Positions 42,586 to 52,158 of a stretch of 64,000 nucleotides of DNA are shown piece by piece (positions within the stretch are counted from its first letter, which is position 1; every line of letters starts with the position of its first letter). The DNA lies in the NCBI RefSeq assembly GCF_009650995.1, contig NZ_WHVV01000005.1, positions 124,001 to 188,000 on the forward strand. The letters are read 5' to 3'. Under the pieces are notes generated by a model. That model was not told where the DNA came from. It did not search any database and was given only the letters and a program-made list of their open reading frames with translations. Source of the DNA: Sporosarcina cascadiensis (GTDB taxonomy: Bacteria > Bacillota > Bacilli > Bacillales_A > Planococcaceae). The position numbers and the translations under genes were made by a program.

Positions 42586-42671
42586 CCATCCTGGGTTTGC
42601 ATTAAAGTTGGTTCTTGGCAATTTTTCCGGCAGGTATTGCGAGAACTATGCAATGCTTCTGGTATGTACTG

Positions 42672-42909
42672 GTTTCGTTGCTCGACTTTGCAGGGATTTT
42701 GAATGAGGTGTGAGTTTGCAGTTTAAACTCGCTTCGGCGCTGGGGGATTGCCTTACGCTGTGAGCCTACTGGCGAAAGGCGTGCCAGCAGTCTCACAGCC
42801 ACGGCCGACCCCGCAGTTGCGCCTTCGCTGGTGAAGGGAATGTATGTCATGTTGCTTTTTTTTGCAGAGTGTGGATTTAGTTGGCTTTGTTTCGTTGTTC
42901 GATTTTGCA
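42672..42909. repeat. GC-rich block bracketed by 21-bp direct repeats
   Basis: GTTTCGTTGCTCGACTTTGCA (42672-42692) and GTTTCGTTGTTCGATTTTGCA (42889-42909) agree at 19 of 21 positions. The block between contains a hairpin CTGTGAG...CTGGC / GCCAG...CTCACAG and resembles the other GC-rich repeats in base composition. Confidence 0.7.
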
Positions 42910-43119
42910 AACGCATTGATCACAAGATGCTCAGCCTTTGCAGGATGAAAAGTAATGTATGAAGAACCGCACCTTTCGTAATAATCTCAAATAATATACT
43001 CATATTGCCTGCTCACACAAAAAGTTTTGAAAAACTAGCCAGTGTACCTTCGTTCCAGGCAGCCTAAGTTCGCCGCGTCCTGCGGCAACGGCTGCATGAC
43101 TCACTTCGTGTGAGCCTGC

Positions 43120-43317
43120 GGCAAAACCACTCCGGGAGGGTCAGCCCGACAGGTAAGACAACTTGCGGGAGCGAAGCGAAAGAAGATGGCAGAAGGCACC
43201 CTGTATTGCCTTAATTTTTGCAAAGAGCGCAAAAATACGGCAAAGCGAACCCTTCGCTGTTCGCTTGGCTTACCGCGGGCCCTCCGGAACGCGTCCGCCT
43301 GGAACGCAGGGAAACGG
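43120..43317 (+). repeat. GC-rich dispersed repeat, copy 2 (composite)
   Basis: Left part (43136-43181, GGTCAGCCCGACAGGTAAGA onward to GCGAAGCGA) and right part (CTTACCGCGGGCCCTCC to GGGAAACGG) match the two halves of the 60267-60397 copy. Between them is an extra ~75 bp (TTGCCTTAATTTTTGCAAAG and onward) that also occurs in the 32422-32534 copy. Confidence 0.85.
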
Positions 43318-43442
43318 TCTCTCTCCACTCACCCTATATTGCGCAATCATATTATTTTATTTTAGTAAAAAAGCGGTTACGAATCCTGCCATTTACACAT
43401 ACTGTCCAGCGTAGAGTGAAATCAGGGCAAGGGGGTGACCGC

Positions 43443-43661
43443 GTGTTTGAAAATTTTAAAATGATAGAGCCATTGTTTGAAGATCAAGTGCACGAACGCC
43501 ATCAGTTTGTTGTAACGATGGAGGGAGAAGAGTATACGGGAATCTTGGAAGACGGTGAAATTATCTGGTATCATCCAAAGCCTGACGCCGTAAAAGCAGA
43601 CGAGCAAATGAATGAAATAGAAATCGAAGTAAAAAAGTTAATTGGGCAGCAAGTAAAATAA
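43443..43661 (+). CDS. YheE-family (DUF5342) small protein
   Basis: Small acidic protein of 72 residues. 'FKMIEPLFEDQVHERHQFVVTMEGEEYTGILEDGEIIW' resembles the YheE/DUF5342 pattern of a short beta-rich domain with a tryptophan after the D-G-x-I turn. GTG start with GGGGGTGA five bases upstream; the frame is open far upstream through repeat DNA but without another ribosome site. Function unknown. Followed by a strong terminator. Confidence 0.7.
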   Translation: MFENFKMIEPLFEDQVHERHQFVVTMEGEEYTGILEDGEIIWYHPKPDAVKADEQMNEIEIEVKKLIGQQVK

Positions 43662-43666
43662 TCTCT

Positions 43667-43703
43667 CAAAAGACTCGCACCTGCGCTGGCTGCGAGTCTT
43701 TTG
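43667..43703. terminator. Bidirectional terminator between yheE-like and urea channel genes
   Basis: Perfect 13-bp stem CAAAAGACTCGCA / TGCGAGTCTTTTG with an 11-nt loop between convergent genes. Confidence 0.9.
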
Positions 43704-43711
43704 CCATTCAA

Positions 43712-44644
43712 TTAAAACCTCGGAAACACTTTTCTCACCCCAAGCAATAGCCATGTACTTAAAACAAACGGCATAGTGAAAGCTGGCAGACCATATGGCA
43801 TGAGCAAGGTTGTGACGGCAGCAGTTAAGGGGACTGCAATACATGCACCTAAAATGCCTGTTACAACGGCCAGCCGGTTTGAGGAGTCTTTAAATACAAC
43901 TGACACCGCAAGAATCGTCAAAATTGCGTTATATCCATACAAGCCCGCTTGAATCAATGAATGCTCCGCCAGTAAAACGAATGCTGTTAAAACCGCAAAA
44001 ACATTTCCCACGATTGCAAAAACTCCAAATCGCCAGCCTGCCCAGAATAAACCGGCGTACAGCAATACTCCTGAAATTGAATTTTGCAGAAAAAAAATCT
44101 GCCCTATCCCATTTAGCATTGCCTGCATACCGCTAACATTGCCCTCGATATGCAAATCCCAGCGAGACAGATCCTGCGGCACTAGTTCAGAAGATAATTG
44201 AATGATGTCCAATCGGTAAGATGCTAATAAGGTAATCCAACTCACAATAATGAAAGGGAATGTTAAGACAGGAATTTCAGTCTGCCGCATAAAATGCATG
44301 ACAGTGGCAGTGAAAAGTGCCGTTACAGCAGCTCCGAACAGGCCGATGATCCAATGATAAGGCCCTGTTAAAAAGAGGGTGAGAGCGATTCCCGTCAGAA
44401 CCGGACTGTATCCCAGTAAACCTTGCTGTATCAGTTGAGTATCTGCCTTGCCCGCGAGGCCGATTAATGTGCCGATTAGAGAGGACAGCAAAGCGACCAT
44501 ACCGAGCAGGGGAGAGGAAACTGTGATCGCCAATAAAATTAAAATTCCTGTCATTGTATTTTCAATAAATAACACTTGTGAAACACCTTTACAAGTTGCG
44601 GCGGCAATTGCACGCCATGTCATGAAGGGATTGATAGACACCAT
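43712..44644 (-). CDS. Urea transporter (UT/Yut family)
   Basis: Membrane channel of about 310 residues made of two homologous halves, each with the urea-transporter pattern: 'GLLGYSPVLTGIALTLF' near residue 78 and 'GLYGYNAILTILAVSV' near 235. UT proteins let urea enter down its gradient. ATG 44644 follows AGAGGTG by six bases. Transcribed away from ureABCEFGD, with which it shares a ~180-bp divergent control region, so coregulation is likely. Confidence 0.9.
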   Translation of the reverse strand: MVSINPFMTWRAIAAATCKGVSQVLFIENTMTGILILLAITVSSPLLGMVALLSSLIGTLIGLAGKADTQLIQQGLLGYSPVLTGIALTLFLTGPYHWIIGLFGAAVTALFTATVMHFMRQTEIPVLTFPFIIVSWITLLASYRLDIIQLSSELVPQDLSRWDLHIEGNVSGMQAMLNGIGQIFFLQNSISGVLLYAGLFWAGWRFGVFAIVGNVFAVLTAFVLLAEHSLIQAGLYGYNAILTILAVSVVFKDSSNRLAVVTGILGACIAVPLTAAVTTLLMPYGLPAFTMPFVLSTWLLLGVRKVFPRF

Positions 44645-44823
44645 GGAATCCACCTCTTTTCTAAACGTTCATCTGCTTACTGATCATAATATGAGCAATT
44701 TAAATCAAATTATGTTGAAAGTCCCGGAGAACTGTTGATTAAGAATAATTATAAATGGACAACATGGTAAGTGAATACTTTGTTTGGAAATATAGGCTAC
44801 CTATTGAATGGGAGGACTGTAAA

Positions 44824-45126
44824 ATGCACTTACTACCAAGAGAAATTGATAAGCTTCTCATCGTTGTAGCGGCAGACGTGGCGAGACGGCGAAAAGAAAG
44901 AGGACTGAAATTGAATCATCCGGAAGCAGTTGCCTTAATTACCCATGAAGTACTGGAAGGTGCACGGGACGGCAGGACTGTTGCCCAGTTAATGGAATAC
45001 GGAGCTACGATCTTGTCGCGTGATGATGTGATGGACGGAGTTTCTGAGATGATTCACGATGTGCAAGTGGAAGCAACTTTTCCAGATGGAACGAAACTTG
45101 TCACGGTTCATCAACCAATTAATTAA
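44824..45126 (+). CDS. ureA: Urease gamma subunit UreA
   Basis: Gamma subunit, exactly the usual 100 residues: [12 protein letters not shown] start, '[19 protein letters not shown]', '[16 protein letters not shown]' and '[20 protein letters not shown]' end. ATG 44824 has GGAGG eight bases upstream; longer forms have no support. First gene of the urease operon; ureB begins 22 bp later. Structural subunit of the cytosolic nickel enzyme. Confidence 0.97.
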   Translation: MHLLPREIDKLLIVVAADVARRRKERGLKLNHPEAVALITHEVLEGARDGRTVAQLMEYGATILSRDDVMDGVSEMIHDVQVEATFPDGTKLVTVHQPIN

Positions 45127-45148
45127 TACACCATGGGAGGAACGTACA

Positions 45149-45469
45149 ATGCAGCCAGGAGAACTATTTTTGAGAGACGATGTAATTATTATAAATAAAG
45201 ACAGGCCCATTACTACGCTGACAGCAAAGAATACTGGAGACCGGCCGATTCAAGTAGGTTCACATTATCATTTTTATGAAGTTAACGGAGCCATACAGTT
45301 TGAACGGGAGAAAGCCTTCGGAAAACGGTTAAATATTCCGGCAGGCGCGGCGGTGCGATTTGAACCGGGTGATGAAAAAGAAATCGAATTGATCTGCTTC
45401 ACCGGCAAACAGCGCGTATATGGTTTTAATAATAAAGTCGACGGTTCTATAGAAGGAAGGTGCAAATAA
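45149..45469 (+). CDS. ureB: Urease beta subunit UreB
   Basis: Beta subunit of 106 residues: '[16 protein letters not shown]' start, '[19 protein letters not shown]' and '[23 protein letters not shown]'. ATG 45149 has GGGAGG eight bases upstream. Its stop codon touches the ureC start with no gap. Separate ureA and ureB genes are as in Bacillales and Staphylococcus. Confidence 0.97.
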   Translation: MQPGELFLRDDVIIINKDRPITTLTAKNTGDRPIQVGSHYHFYEVNGAIQFEREKAFGKRLNIPAGAAVRFEPGDEKEIELICFTGKQRVYGFNNKVDGSIEGRCK

Positions 45470-47182
45470 ATGGGTTTTGAAATGTCGAGAGAGCAATATG
45501 CGCAAATGTATGGACCGACTGCAGGGGATTCCATTCGTTTGGCGGATACAGATTTATTCATACGAGTGGAGAAAGATCATACAACTTATGGAGATGAAGT
45601 AGTATTTGGCGGCGGGAAGGTAATTCGCGACGGCATGGGCCAGGATCCGCTTATTACCCGTGAAGACGGGGCGCCGGATACAGTCATCACCAATGCAGTG
45701 ATTGTGGATTATACAGGAATTATTAAAGCCGATATCGCAATCCGTGACGGCAAGATTTCAGGGATTGGAAAAGCAGGAAATCCGAACATCATGGATGGTG
45801 TCAACATCGTCATCGGTGCGGGCACAGAAGTGATTGCGGGGGAAGGATTAATTGTCACGGCCGGCGGAATCGACACACACGTCCATTTCATTAATCCTGA
45901 ACAGGTCCGGACAGCATTGGCTGCCGGTACGACTACGCTGATTGGCGGCGGCACGGGACCAACAGCCGGCTCAAAGGCGACAACCGTTACGCCCGGTGAG
46001 TGGCATATTCACAAAATGCTCGAAGCTGCTGAAGGATTGCCGATTAATGTAGGTTTTACAGGCAAAGGACAGGCTGCCGATAAAAAACCGTTAATTGAGC
46101 AAGTGAAGGCGGGCGTCATTGGGTTGAAAGTTCATGAAGATTGGGGTGCCACTCCCTCAGCAATCGACAACGCACTGTCTGTAGCGGATCAATACGATGT
46201 TCAAGTGGCACTTCATGCAGACACGTTAAATGAAGGCGGCTTTATGGAAGATACGATGGCAGCGATAAAGGACCGCGTCATTCATATGTATCATACCGAG
46301 GGAGCAGGCGGCGGGCATGCACCGGACCTGATCAAATCAGCAAGCTACCCAAACATTTTGCCGTCCTCAACTAATCCTACTTTACCCTTTACCGTCAATA
46401 CAGTGGATGAACATTTGGACATGCTGATGGTATGTCACCATTTGAATCCATCTATTCCGGAAGACTTGGCTTTTGCAGACTCACGGATTCGTCGTGAAAC
46501 GATAGCTGCAGAAGACATCCTTCAAGACATGGGTGTGTTCAGTATGACGAGTTCAGATGCGCAGGCAATGGGGCGTGTGGGCGAGGTAGTGTTGCGTACA
46601 TGGCAAACGGCCAATAAAATGAAACACCAAAGAGGCACGATGGAAGGCGACGAAGAACGGTCGGATAATACGCGGGTAAAACGATACATCGCAAAATACA
46701 CGATTAATCCGGCAATTACTCACGGAATTTCCAAGTTTATTGGTTCAGTGGAAGTAGGAAAGTATGCAGATCTTGTCCTATGGTCTCCTGCATTTTTTGG
46801 TGTAAAACCGGAAATGATCCTGAAAACCGGTTTTATTGTAGAAAGTCTGATGGGAGATGCGAATGCTTCGATTCCTACACCGCAGCCCGTCATTTATCGC
46901 CCAATGTATGGACAAGTCGGGAAGACACTGCAAACGACCGCAATCACATTTATTTCGCAGGCAGCCTACGATGATAAAGTCCACGAGAAATTGGGACTGC
47001 AGCGAATTGTTCTGCCGGTTGGCGGCATACGTTTATTGACGAAAAAAGATATGAAATTGAACAGTGAAACGCCCGAAATTACTGTAGATCCGCAAACATA
47101 TGAAGTGTATGTGAACGGCGAACATATTACATGCGAGCCAGAAGATGAGTTACCGATGGCTCAGCGATATTTTCTATTTTGA
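45470..47182 (+). CDS. ureC: Urease alpha (catalytic) subunit UreC
   Basis: Catalytic subunit of 570 residues. All active-site residues are at the positions numbered in Sporosarcina pasteurii urease: nickel ligands His137 and His139 (THVHF), carbamylated Lys220 (GLKVHEDWG), His222, His249 (ALHADTLNE), His275 ([14 protein letters not shown]), the flap Cys322-His323 (MVCHHLN) and Asp363 (SSDAQAMGR). The N-terminus differs from S. pasteurii and looks closer to staphylococcal forms. Hydrolyses urea to ammonia and carbamate in the cytosol. Confidence 0.98.
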   Translation: MGFEMSREQYAQMYGPTAGDSIRLADTDLFIRVEKDHTTYGDEVVFGGGKVIRDGMGQDPLITREDGAPDTVITNAVIVDYTGIIKADIAIRDGKISGIGKAGNPNIMDGVNIVIGAGTEVIAGEGLIVTAGGIDTHVHFINPEQVRTALAAGTTTLIGGGTGPTAGSKATTVTPGEWHIHKMLEAAEGLPINVGFTGKGQAADKKPLIEQVKAGVIGLKVHEDWGATPSAIDNALSVADQYDVQVALHADTLNEGGFMEDTMAAIKDRVIHMYHTEGAGGGHAPDLIKSASYPNILPSSTNPTLPFTVNTVDEHLDMLMVCHHLNPSIPEDLAFADSRIRRETIAAEDILQDMGVFSMTSSDAQAMGRVGEVVLRTWQTANKMKHQRGTMEGDEERSDNTRVKRYIAKYTINPAITHGISKFIGSVEVGKYADLVLWSPAFFGVKPEMILKTGFIVESLMGDANASIPTPQPVIYRPMYGQVGKTLQTTAITFISQAAYDDKVHEKLGLQRIVLPVGGIRLLTKKDMKLNSETPEITVDPQTYEVYVNGEHITCEPEDELPMAQRYFLF

Positions 47183-47193
47183 GGTGAGAAAGA

Positions 47194-47649
47194 ATGATTG
47201 TAGAGGAAATTGTAGCGAATATACAGCAAATGGATGACCAAGAGATTCAAAAGCGGCATATAGAAAAGGTCTACTTGGAAAGTGCCCATCTGGTCAAGCG
47301 GGTGCAGCGTGTGAAAACAGATCATGGAAAAGAAATAGGCATTCGGTTAAAGCAGCCGCGCGATCTTCAGGCGGGTGATGTCCTGTTCATGGATGAGCGG
47401 AACTTGATCATGATCGATGTCATTTCAGATGATTTGCTAGTCATCCAGCCGCGCGGTTTGAAAGAAATGGGAACGATTGCACATAACTTGGGAAATCGTC
47501 ATCTGCCGGCTCAATTTGAAGGAGATGACATGCTGGTTCAGTATGATTACCTCGTCGAAGAGCTGCTGCAGCAAATGGAGATTCCTTTTGTACGGGAGGA
47601 ACGTAAAGTACGACAGGCGTTCCGTCACATAGGCCATAGTCATGACTGA
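47194..47649 (+). CDS. ureE: Urease accessory protein UreE (nickel chaperone)
   Basis: Nickel-binding chaperone of 151 residues that delivers Ni2+ to the UreFGD-apourease complex. It has an N-terminal beta domain and a C-terminal metal-binding domain; the tail '[12 protein letters not shown]' carries three His, a short version of the His-rich tail of other UreE proteins. AGGTG upstream of ATG; overlaps ureF by 8 bp. Confidence 0.95.
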   Translation: MIVEEIVANIQQMDDQEIQKRHIEKVYLESAHLVKRVQRVKTDHGKEIGIRLKQPRDLQAGDVLFMDERNLIMIDVISDDLLVIQPRGLKEMGTIAHNLGNRHLPAQFEGDDMLVQYDYLVEELLQQMEIPFVREERKVRQAFRHIGHSHD

Positions 47650-48328
47650 CCACTATTTACCTTTAATGCAGCTTTGTGATTCCAGTTTTCCGACTGGTGC
47701 ATTCAGTCATTCCTATGGACTGGAAACGTATATTCAGGAAGGATTGATCCATGACCGGCAGTCTTTCACACAATGGCTGACAGCATTTTTACACGAGCAG
47801 CTTATTTATACAGACGGACTGGCCAGCAGGATTGCGTTCAATGCGCTGGAGCAGAATGACGTGGAAGCACTGTGGGCGCTGGACCACAAACTGTATGTAC
47901 AGAACCTGCCTTCAGAAACACGGGAAGGCGCTCAAAGGATGGGGCAGCGAATGGCGAAGCTGATTCAATCCTTATATGACATACCGGTTTTGACTCTTTA
48001 TGCAGACAGGATGCAGAAGAAACAATCATTTGGTCATCCTGCGCTCGTGTTTTCCATGGTTGGACATCATCTGAATACGTCTTCATTCGCTGTTACGCTG
48101 TATTATTTATACTCGACTTGCAGCAGCTTAATTCAAAATGCAGTACGGGCAATTCCCTTAGGACAAACAGATGGACAGAAAACAATTCAGCATTTTCATG
48201 GTGAATTACAAAAAGCGGCGGAACTTATTCAATGCATGGACATAGAAGATTTCGGTATTGTTTCGCCCGGTCTGGAAATTGCACAGATGAAGCACGAGCA
48301 TGTGAATATTCGTATTTTCATGTCGTGA
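47642..48328 (+). CDS. ureF: Urease accessory protein UreF
   Basis: All-helical accessory protein of 228 residues. Family features: '[27 protein letters not shown]' near the start and '[14 protein letters not shown]' near residue 95. UreF bridges UreD and UreG and checks GTP-dependent activation of urease. Overlaps ureE, ends 18 bp before ureG. Confidence 0.95.
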   Translation: MTDHYLPLMQLCDSSFPTGAFSHSYGLETYIQEGLIHDRQSFTQWLTAFLHEQLIYTDGLASRIAFNALEQNDVEALWALDHKLYVQNLPSETREGAQRMGQRMAKLIQSLYDIPVLTLYADRMQKKQSFGHPALVFSMVGHHLNTSSFAVTLYYLYSTCSSLIQNAVRAIPLGQTDGQKTIQHFHGELQKAAELIQCMDIEDFGIVSPGLEIAQMKHEHVNIRIFMS

Positions 48329-48346
48329 CAGTAAAGGAGATTTCAT

Positions 48347-48958
48347 ATGAAACCGATAAAAATTGGAGTAGGCGGTCCTGTTGGCGCCGGTAAAACACTG
48401 CTAGTTGAAAAAATAACGCGTGCTTTACAGGGGCAAGTGAGCATGGCTGTCGTGACCAACGATATTTATACAAAAGAGGATGCAAAGTTTTTAATTCAGC
48501 ATGGCATATTGCCTGAAGACCGTATCATTGGAGTGGAAACGGGCGGATGTCCGCATACGGCTATTCGTGAGGATGCTTCCATGAACTTTTCAGCCATCGA
48601 TGAATTAATAGGCAAACATCCGGACGTCGAACTTATTTTTGTGGAAAGCGGCGGTGACAACTTGGCTGCTACCTTCAGTCCTGAACTAGTGGATTTTTCT
48701 ATTTATATTATTGACGTGGCACAGGGTGAAAAAATTCCACGTAAAGGCGGGCAGGGGATGATCAAATCCGATTTATTCATTATCAATAAAACGGATCTGG
48801 CTCCGTATGTGGGTGCCAGCTTGGAAGTGATGGAGGCAGATACCAAAGTGTTCCGTGGAGATAAGCCCTTTGTATTTACAAATTTAAAAGACAATACAGG
48901 ACTTGATGAGGTCATACGATGGATTGAGGAGCATGTGCTGTTAAGGGGTCTTCACTAA
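48347..48958 (+). CDS. ureG: Urease accessory GTPase UreG
   Basis: SIMIBI-class GTPase of 203 residues. P-loop GPVGAGKT at residues 8-15, switch motif with '[16 protein letters not shown]' (Cys-Pro-His metal site), '[17 protein letters not shown]', and base-specificity motif NKTD. Uses GTP to drive nickel insertion into the UreC active site. AAAGGAG upstream; ureD follows directly after the stop. Confidence 0.97.
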   Translation: MKPIKIGVGGPVGAGKTLLVEKITRALQGQVSMAVVTNDIYTKEDAKFLIQHGILPEDRIIGVETGGCPHTAIREDASMNFSAIDELIGKHPDVELIFVESGGDNLAATFSPELVDFSIYIIDVAQGEKIPRKGGQGMIKSDLFIINKTDLAPYVGASLEVMEADTKVFRGDKPFVFTNLKDNTGLDEVIRWIEEHVLLRGLH

Positions 48959-49783
48959 TTGGCCGGGTGGACAGGTCTATTACGGCTGGCTGTAGCGGAC
49001 CGGAACGGCAAGACGGTGCCAAATCGAGTCTATTTTGAAGGCGCATTGAAAGTGATGCGCCCCATTTATCATCAAGCATCAGGACAGGTTTGCTATTACC
49101 TGTTGAACCCGGGCGGCGGTTATATAGATGGAGATCGTTACCGCATGGAGATTACCGCAGAGAAACAGGCGCGTCTCACTCTGACAACACAATCAGCGAC
49201 TAAGGTGTACAGGACTCCCCGGCATCACGTCTATCAAGAAGCAGAATTCCACTTGAAAGAGGGAAGCTATCTGGAGTATCTTCCTGATCCGTTAATTGCT
49301 TATCAACAAGCACGCTTTATGCAAAAAACCGTTGTGAGGATGGATCGGACCTCCACCTTGTTTTATTCAGATATTCTGACGCCCGGGTGGTCGCCTGAGA
49401 ATCGGGATTTCAGCTATGAACAGCTTCGTTTAATAACCGAAATCTACGTGGATGATGAATTAGCAGTGTACGATCACATCAAGCTGCAGCCGGCTCATCA
49501 GAAAATGGACGCACTTGGTTCGATGGAAGGTTACACACATTTAGGCTCCATTTTGGCAGTGCGTGGAGACATCACGCAAGACTTGGTCAACCGGCTGTAT
49601 CAAGAAGTTGCGGAAGCAGAAGTCGAATGCAGAATCGGAATATCGCGTTTGCCGATTGGCGGGTTTACCGTGCGTATTTTGGCCAATCAAACACAGGTGG
49701 TAGAACGGATCATTGAACGGTGTCATCACTTTGTCAGTAAGGAGTGGTTCCAGACCAAGCCGAGCTTCTTGCGAAAGTATTGA
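48959..49783 (+). CDS. ureD: Urease accessory protein UreD (UreH)
   Basis: Beta-helical scaffold of 274 residues on which UreF, UreG and apourease assemble. Visible: 'LLNPGGGYIDGDRYRMEITAEKQARLTLTTQSATKVYRTP' region and 'LEYLPDPLIAYQQARF'. Start is TTG directly after the ureG stop, with AAGGGG nine bases upstream. Last gene of the operon, as usual for ureABCEFGD order in Bacillales. Confidence 0.95.
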   Translation: MAGWTGLLRLAVADRNGKTVPNRVYFEGALKVMRPIYHQASGQVCYYLLNPGGGYIDGDRYRMEITAEKQARLTLTTQSATKVYRTPRHHVYQEAEFHLKEGSYLEYLPDPLIAYQQARFMQKTVVRMDRTSTLFYSDILTPGWSPENRDFSYEQLRLITEIYVDDELAVYDHIKLQPAHQKMDALGSMEGYTHLGSILAVRGDITQDLVNRLYQEVAEAEVECRIGISRLPIGGFTVRILANQTQVVERIIERCHHFVSKEWFQTKPSFLRKY

Positions 49784-49835
49784 AGGCGTCATCTTAGCGG
49801 CAGTTGTTATGGCTGCTCTAAGAGGATGCCTTTTT
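49783..49835 (+). terminator. Terminator of the urease operon
   Basis: Long hairpin starting in the ureD stop: AAGGC..ATCTTAG..GCAG / CTGC.CTAAGAGGATGCCTTTTT. Confidence 0.85.
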
Positions 49836-49927
49836 GTGCAGAGCAAGAATTCCAAGTGCCGATTCGCGAGTGAGAGTAAAATTTGTGATAAAATTAAGGA
49901 ACTACAAATGAAAGGTTGATTTCCATT

Positions 49928-50974
49928 ATGCGAAATTCTTCTGTTAAATTGACATCATTGTCTTCAAAAGGAGGCTGCGGCTGTAAAATCGGACCGGCCG
50001 ACCTTGCTGAAGTTTTACATACACTGCCTCCTGGCCTTTCTGACCCTAACCTGCTTGTCGGTCTTGATACGAGCGATGACGCGGGGGTATACAAACTGAG
50101 TGATACGATGGCGATCGTACAGACGCTGGACTTTTTCACACCAATCGTCAACGACCCGTATGACTTCGGGCAAGTGGCGGCTGCGAATGCAATCAGCGAC
50201 GTTTATGCGATGGGCGGCAAGCCAATTACCGGATTGAATATTGTAGCTTTCCCGATTCACACACTGGATCGCAATATCTTGACTGAAATCCTGCGCGGAG
50301 CCGGCGATAAGCTGAAGGAAGCCGGTGCAGTACTCGTCGGAGGCCACTCCATTGATGATCAAGAGCCGAAATTCGGCATGCAGGTCACAGGCACGGTTCA
50401 TCCTGATAAAATCCGTACGAATGCAGGAGCTAAGCCGGGAGACCGCTTGATCTTGACAAAACCGATAGGCGTCGGCATCATGACCACTTCATTGAAAAAT
50501 GAATTGCTGACGGAAGAAGAGATTACGCTTGTTACGAAGGTCATGACCACGCTTAATAAAACGGCATCTGAAATTATGGATGACTACAGCGTCCATGCAT
50601 CAACAGACGTAACAGGCTTTGGCTTGCTTGGACATGCATCTGAAATGGCAAAAGGAAGCGGCGTCTGCCTGCGCATCGACAGTGAGAAGGTACCTGTCCT
50701 GCCTCGTACAAGAGAACTGGCGGAAGCGGGTTCAGTGCCGGGCGGAACGAAAAATAATCACGCTCATTTGGCAGGTGACGTTGATTATCCAGAATCAATG
50801 GATCAGATCGGTCAATGGATTTTATGTGATGCCGTGACGTCGGGCGGTCTTCTTGTGTCGGTTGCAGGAGAAGAGGCTGATCGCCTTCTCGCTCAATTGC
50901 GCGAACAAGGTGTCGACGCCCATTTGATTGGGGAAGTAACAGACGAGCAAGACGGAAGAATTATTGTGCAGTAA
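49928..50974 (+). CDS. selD: Selenophosphate synthetase SelD
   Basis: Makes selenophosphate from selenide and ATP. 348 residues, with the catalytic GGCGCK motif at residues 15-20 (Cys17, Cys19, Lys20, cysteine form), 'GLDTSDDAGVYKLSD', 'FTPIVNDPYDFGQVAAANAISDVYAMGG' and 'STDVTGFGLLGHA'. ATG 49928 is chosen; an in-frame TTG four codons earlier overlaps the ribosome site. Immediately followed by the 2-selenouridine synthase gene, its user here. Confidence 0.95.
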   Translation: MRNSSVKLTSLSSKGGCGCKIGPADLAEVLHTLPPGLSDPNLLVGLDTSDDAGVYKLSDTMAIVQTLDFFTPIVNDPYDFGQVAAANAISDVYAMGGKPITGLNIVAFPIHTLDRNILTEILRGAGDKLKEAGAVLVGGHSIDDQEPKFGMQVTGTVHPDKIRTNAGAKPGDRLILTKPIGVGIMTTSLKNELLTEEEITLVTKVMTTLNKTASEIMDDYSVHASTDVTGFGLLGHASEMAKGSGVCLRIDSEKVPVLPRTRELAEAGSVPGGTKNNHAHLAGDVDYPESMDQIGQWILCDAVTSGGLLVSVAGEEADRLLAQLREQGVDAHLIGEVTDEQDGRIIVQ

Positions 50975-50995
50975 ATCAGGGAGATGGTGAACGAA

Positions 50996-52030
50996 ATGGT
51001 TCGAGAATTAACATTGACAGATGCATTGGAACTACAAAAAACACAATCACATACGCTGGTCGATGTCCGCTCTCCTAAAGAGTTTGAAGAAGCAACGATT
51101 CCCGGCAGCCTCAACATTTCGGTTTTTTCGAATGAAGAGCGGGCGGAAATCGGTACGTTATATAAACAGGTCGGCAAGCAGGCCGCGATGGACAGAGGAC
51201 TGGAGATTTTCTCCGCGAAACTGCCTGCGTTCATTGCGGAATTCAGAAAGATCGGCACACCGATTACGGTCTATTGCTGGCGCGGCGGTATGCGAAGCAA
51301 GACGGCAGTGACAGTGCTTGAGCTGATGGGAATCCGCGCAAATCGTATAAGCGGCGGAATTCACACGTACAGAAAGTGGGTCATCCAGCGTCTTGAGCAG
51401 CCCTTCACACCTGAGCTTATTGTGCTGAACGGCTATACAGGAAGCGGTAAGACAAAAATTCTGCATAAGCTGAAGGAAGACGGCTACCCTGTGATTGATT
51501 TAGAAGGTATGGCGGGGCATCGCGGTTCCATTTTCGGACAGATCGGTGTGAAGCCTAATAATCAAAAGAAGTTTGAAATACTGCTGGCAGAGAAGCTCGA
51601 CCGTTATGCAGATGAGCCGTTTGTGTTCATTGAAGGGGAAAGCAAGCGCATAGGACAAGTGCATATGCCGCCCTTATTGTTTGAGAAAAAAGAGAAAAGT
51701 CCACAGTGGATCATCCAGCTGCCGACCAAAGTCCGTGTAGATGAAATTATGTCAGAGTATGAGCCGAAGGAGCGCCCTGAACAGTTTTTGGAAGCGTTCA
51801 AACTGATTAAAAAGCGAATCCATCAGCCGGTTGCTGCAGACATTGAAAGTGACTTGGAAAATGGACGATTTGCTGAAGCTGTCGAGCAGCTGCTGACAAA
51901 CTACTACGACCCGCAGTATGAATATTCCGTTGCGCGTTTTGCTGTTGCAGGCGAGCACGTTATTCAGGCGGAAACGGTGCAGGAAGCCTATGAAGAATGT
52001 CTGGACAGATGTAAGGAATTAAAGAAATAA
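50996..52030 (+). CDS. mnmH: tRNA 2-selenouridine synthase (SelU/MnmH)
   Basis: Replaces sulfur of 2-thiouridine at the tRNA wobble position by selenium from selenophosphate. About 344 residues: rhodanese domain with catalytic cysteine in YCWRGGMRS near residue 94, then a P-loop domain with GYTGSGKT near 138 and 'DLEGMAGHRGSIFG'. Starts at 50984 and 50987 are also possible but sit on the GGGAG site; ATG 50996 is better spaced. Coupled to selD, 21 bp after it. Confidence 0.93.
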   Translation: MVRELTLTDALELQKTQSHTLVDVRSPKEFEEATIPGSLNISVFSNEERAEIGTLYKQVGKQAAMDRGLEIFSAKLPAFIAEFRKIGTPITVYCWRGGMRSKTAVTVLELMGIRANRISGGIHTYRKWVIQRLEQPFTPELIVLNGYTGSGKTKILHKLKEDGYPVIDLEGMAGHRGSIFGQIGVKPNNQKKFEILLAEKLDRYADEPFVFIEGESKRIGQVHMPPLLFEKKEKSPQWIIQLPTKVRVDEIMSEYEPKERPEQFLEAFKLIKKRIHQPVAADIESDLENGRFAEAVEQLLTNYYDPQYEYSVARFAVAGEHVIQAETVQEAYEECLDRCKELKK

Positions 52031-52158
52031 AACAGCGGCAGCTCTTCTTTTTCCGGAAGTTCCTGTTGGTTTGCCGGCTATGTAACTGGGGTATTCCTAG
52101 ATATACATTCAACTAGATCAGCAGCGAGAAAAACCGACAAAGAAAAGAGGGGCAAGCC

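Larger units (their letters stand above)
42586..43442. other. Repeat-rich gene-free gap between nik and urease genes
   Basis: No credible gene. Contains a GC-rich block (42693-42888) bracketed by imperfect 21-bp direct repeats, then AT-rich DNA, then a composite GC-rich repeat (about 43015-43317). Open frames crossing these blocks on either strand lack ribosome sites and are judged spurious. Confidence 0.8.

Noticed and set aside
42602..43414. Several open frames on both strands between nikE and the YheE-like gene
   Set aside because: They cross repeat blocks, lack ribosome sites and resemble no protein family.
44645..44823. TnrA/GlnR or NikR operator in the urea channel/urease divergent region
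   Set aside because: No segment matches TGTNA-N7-TNACA or a clear GTATGA-type inverted repeat by eye.
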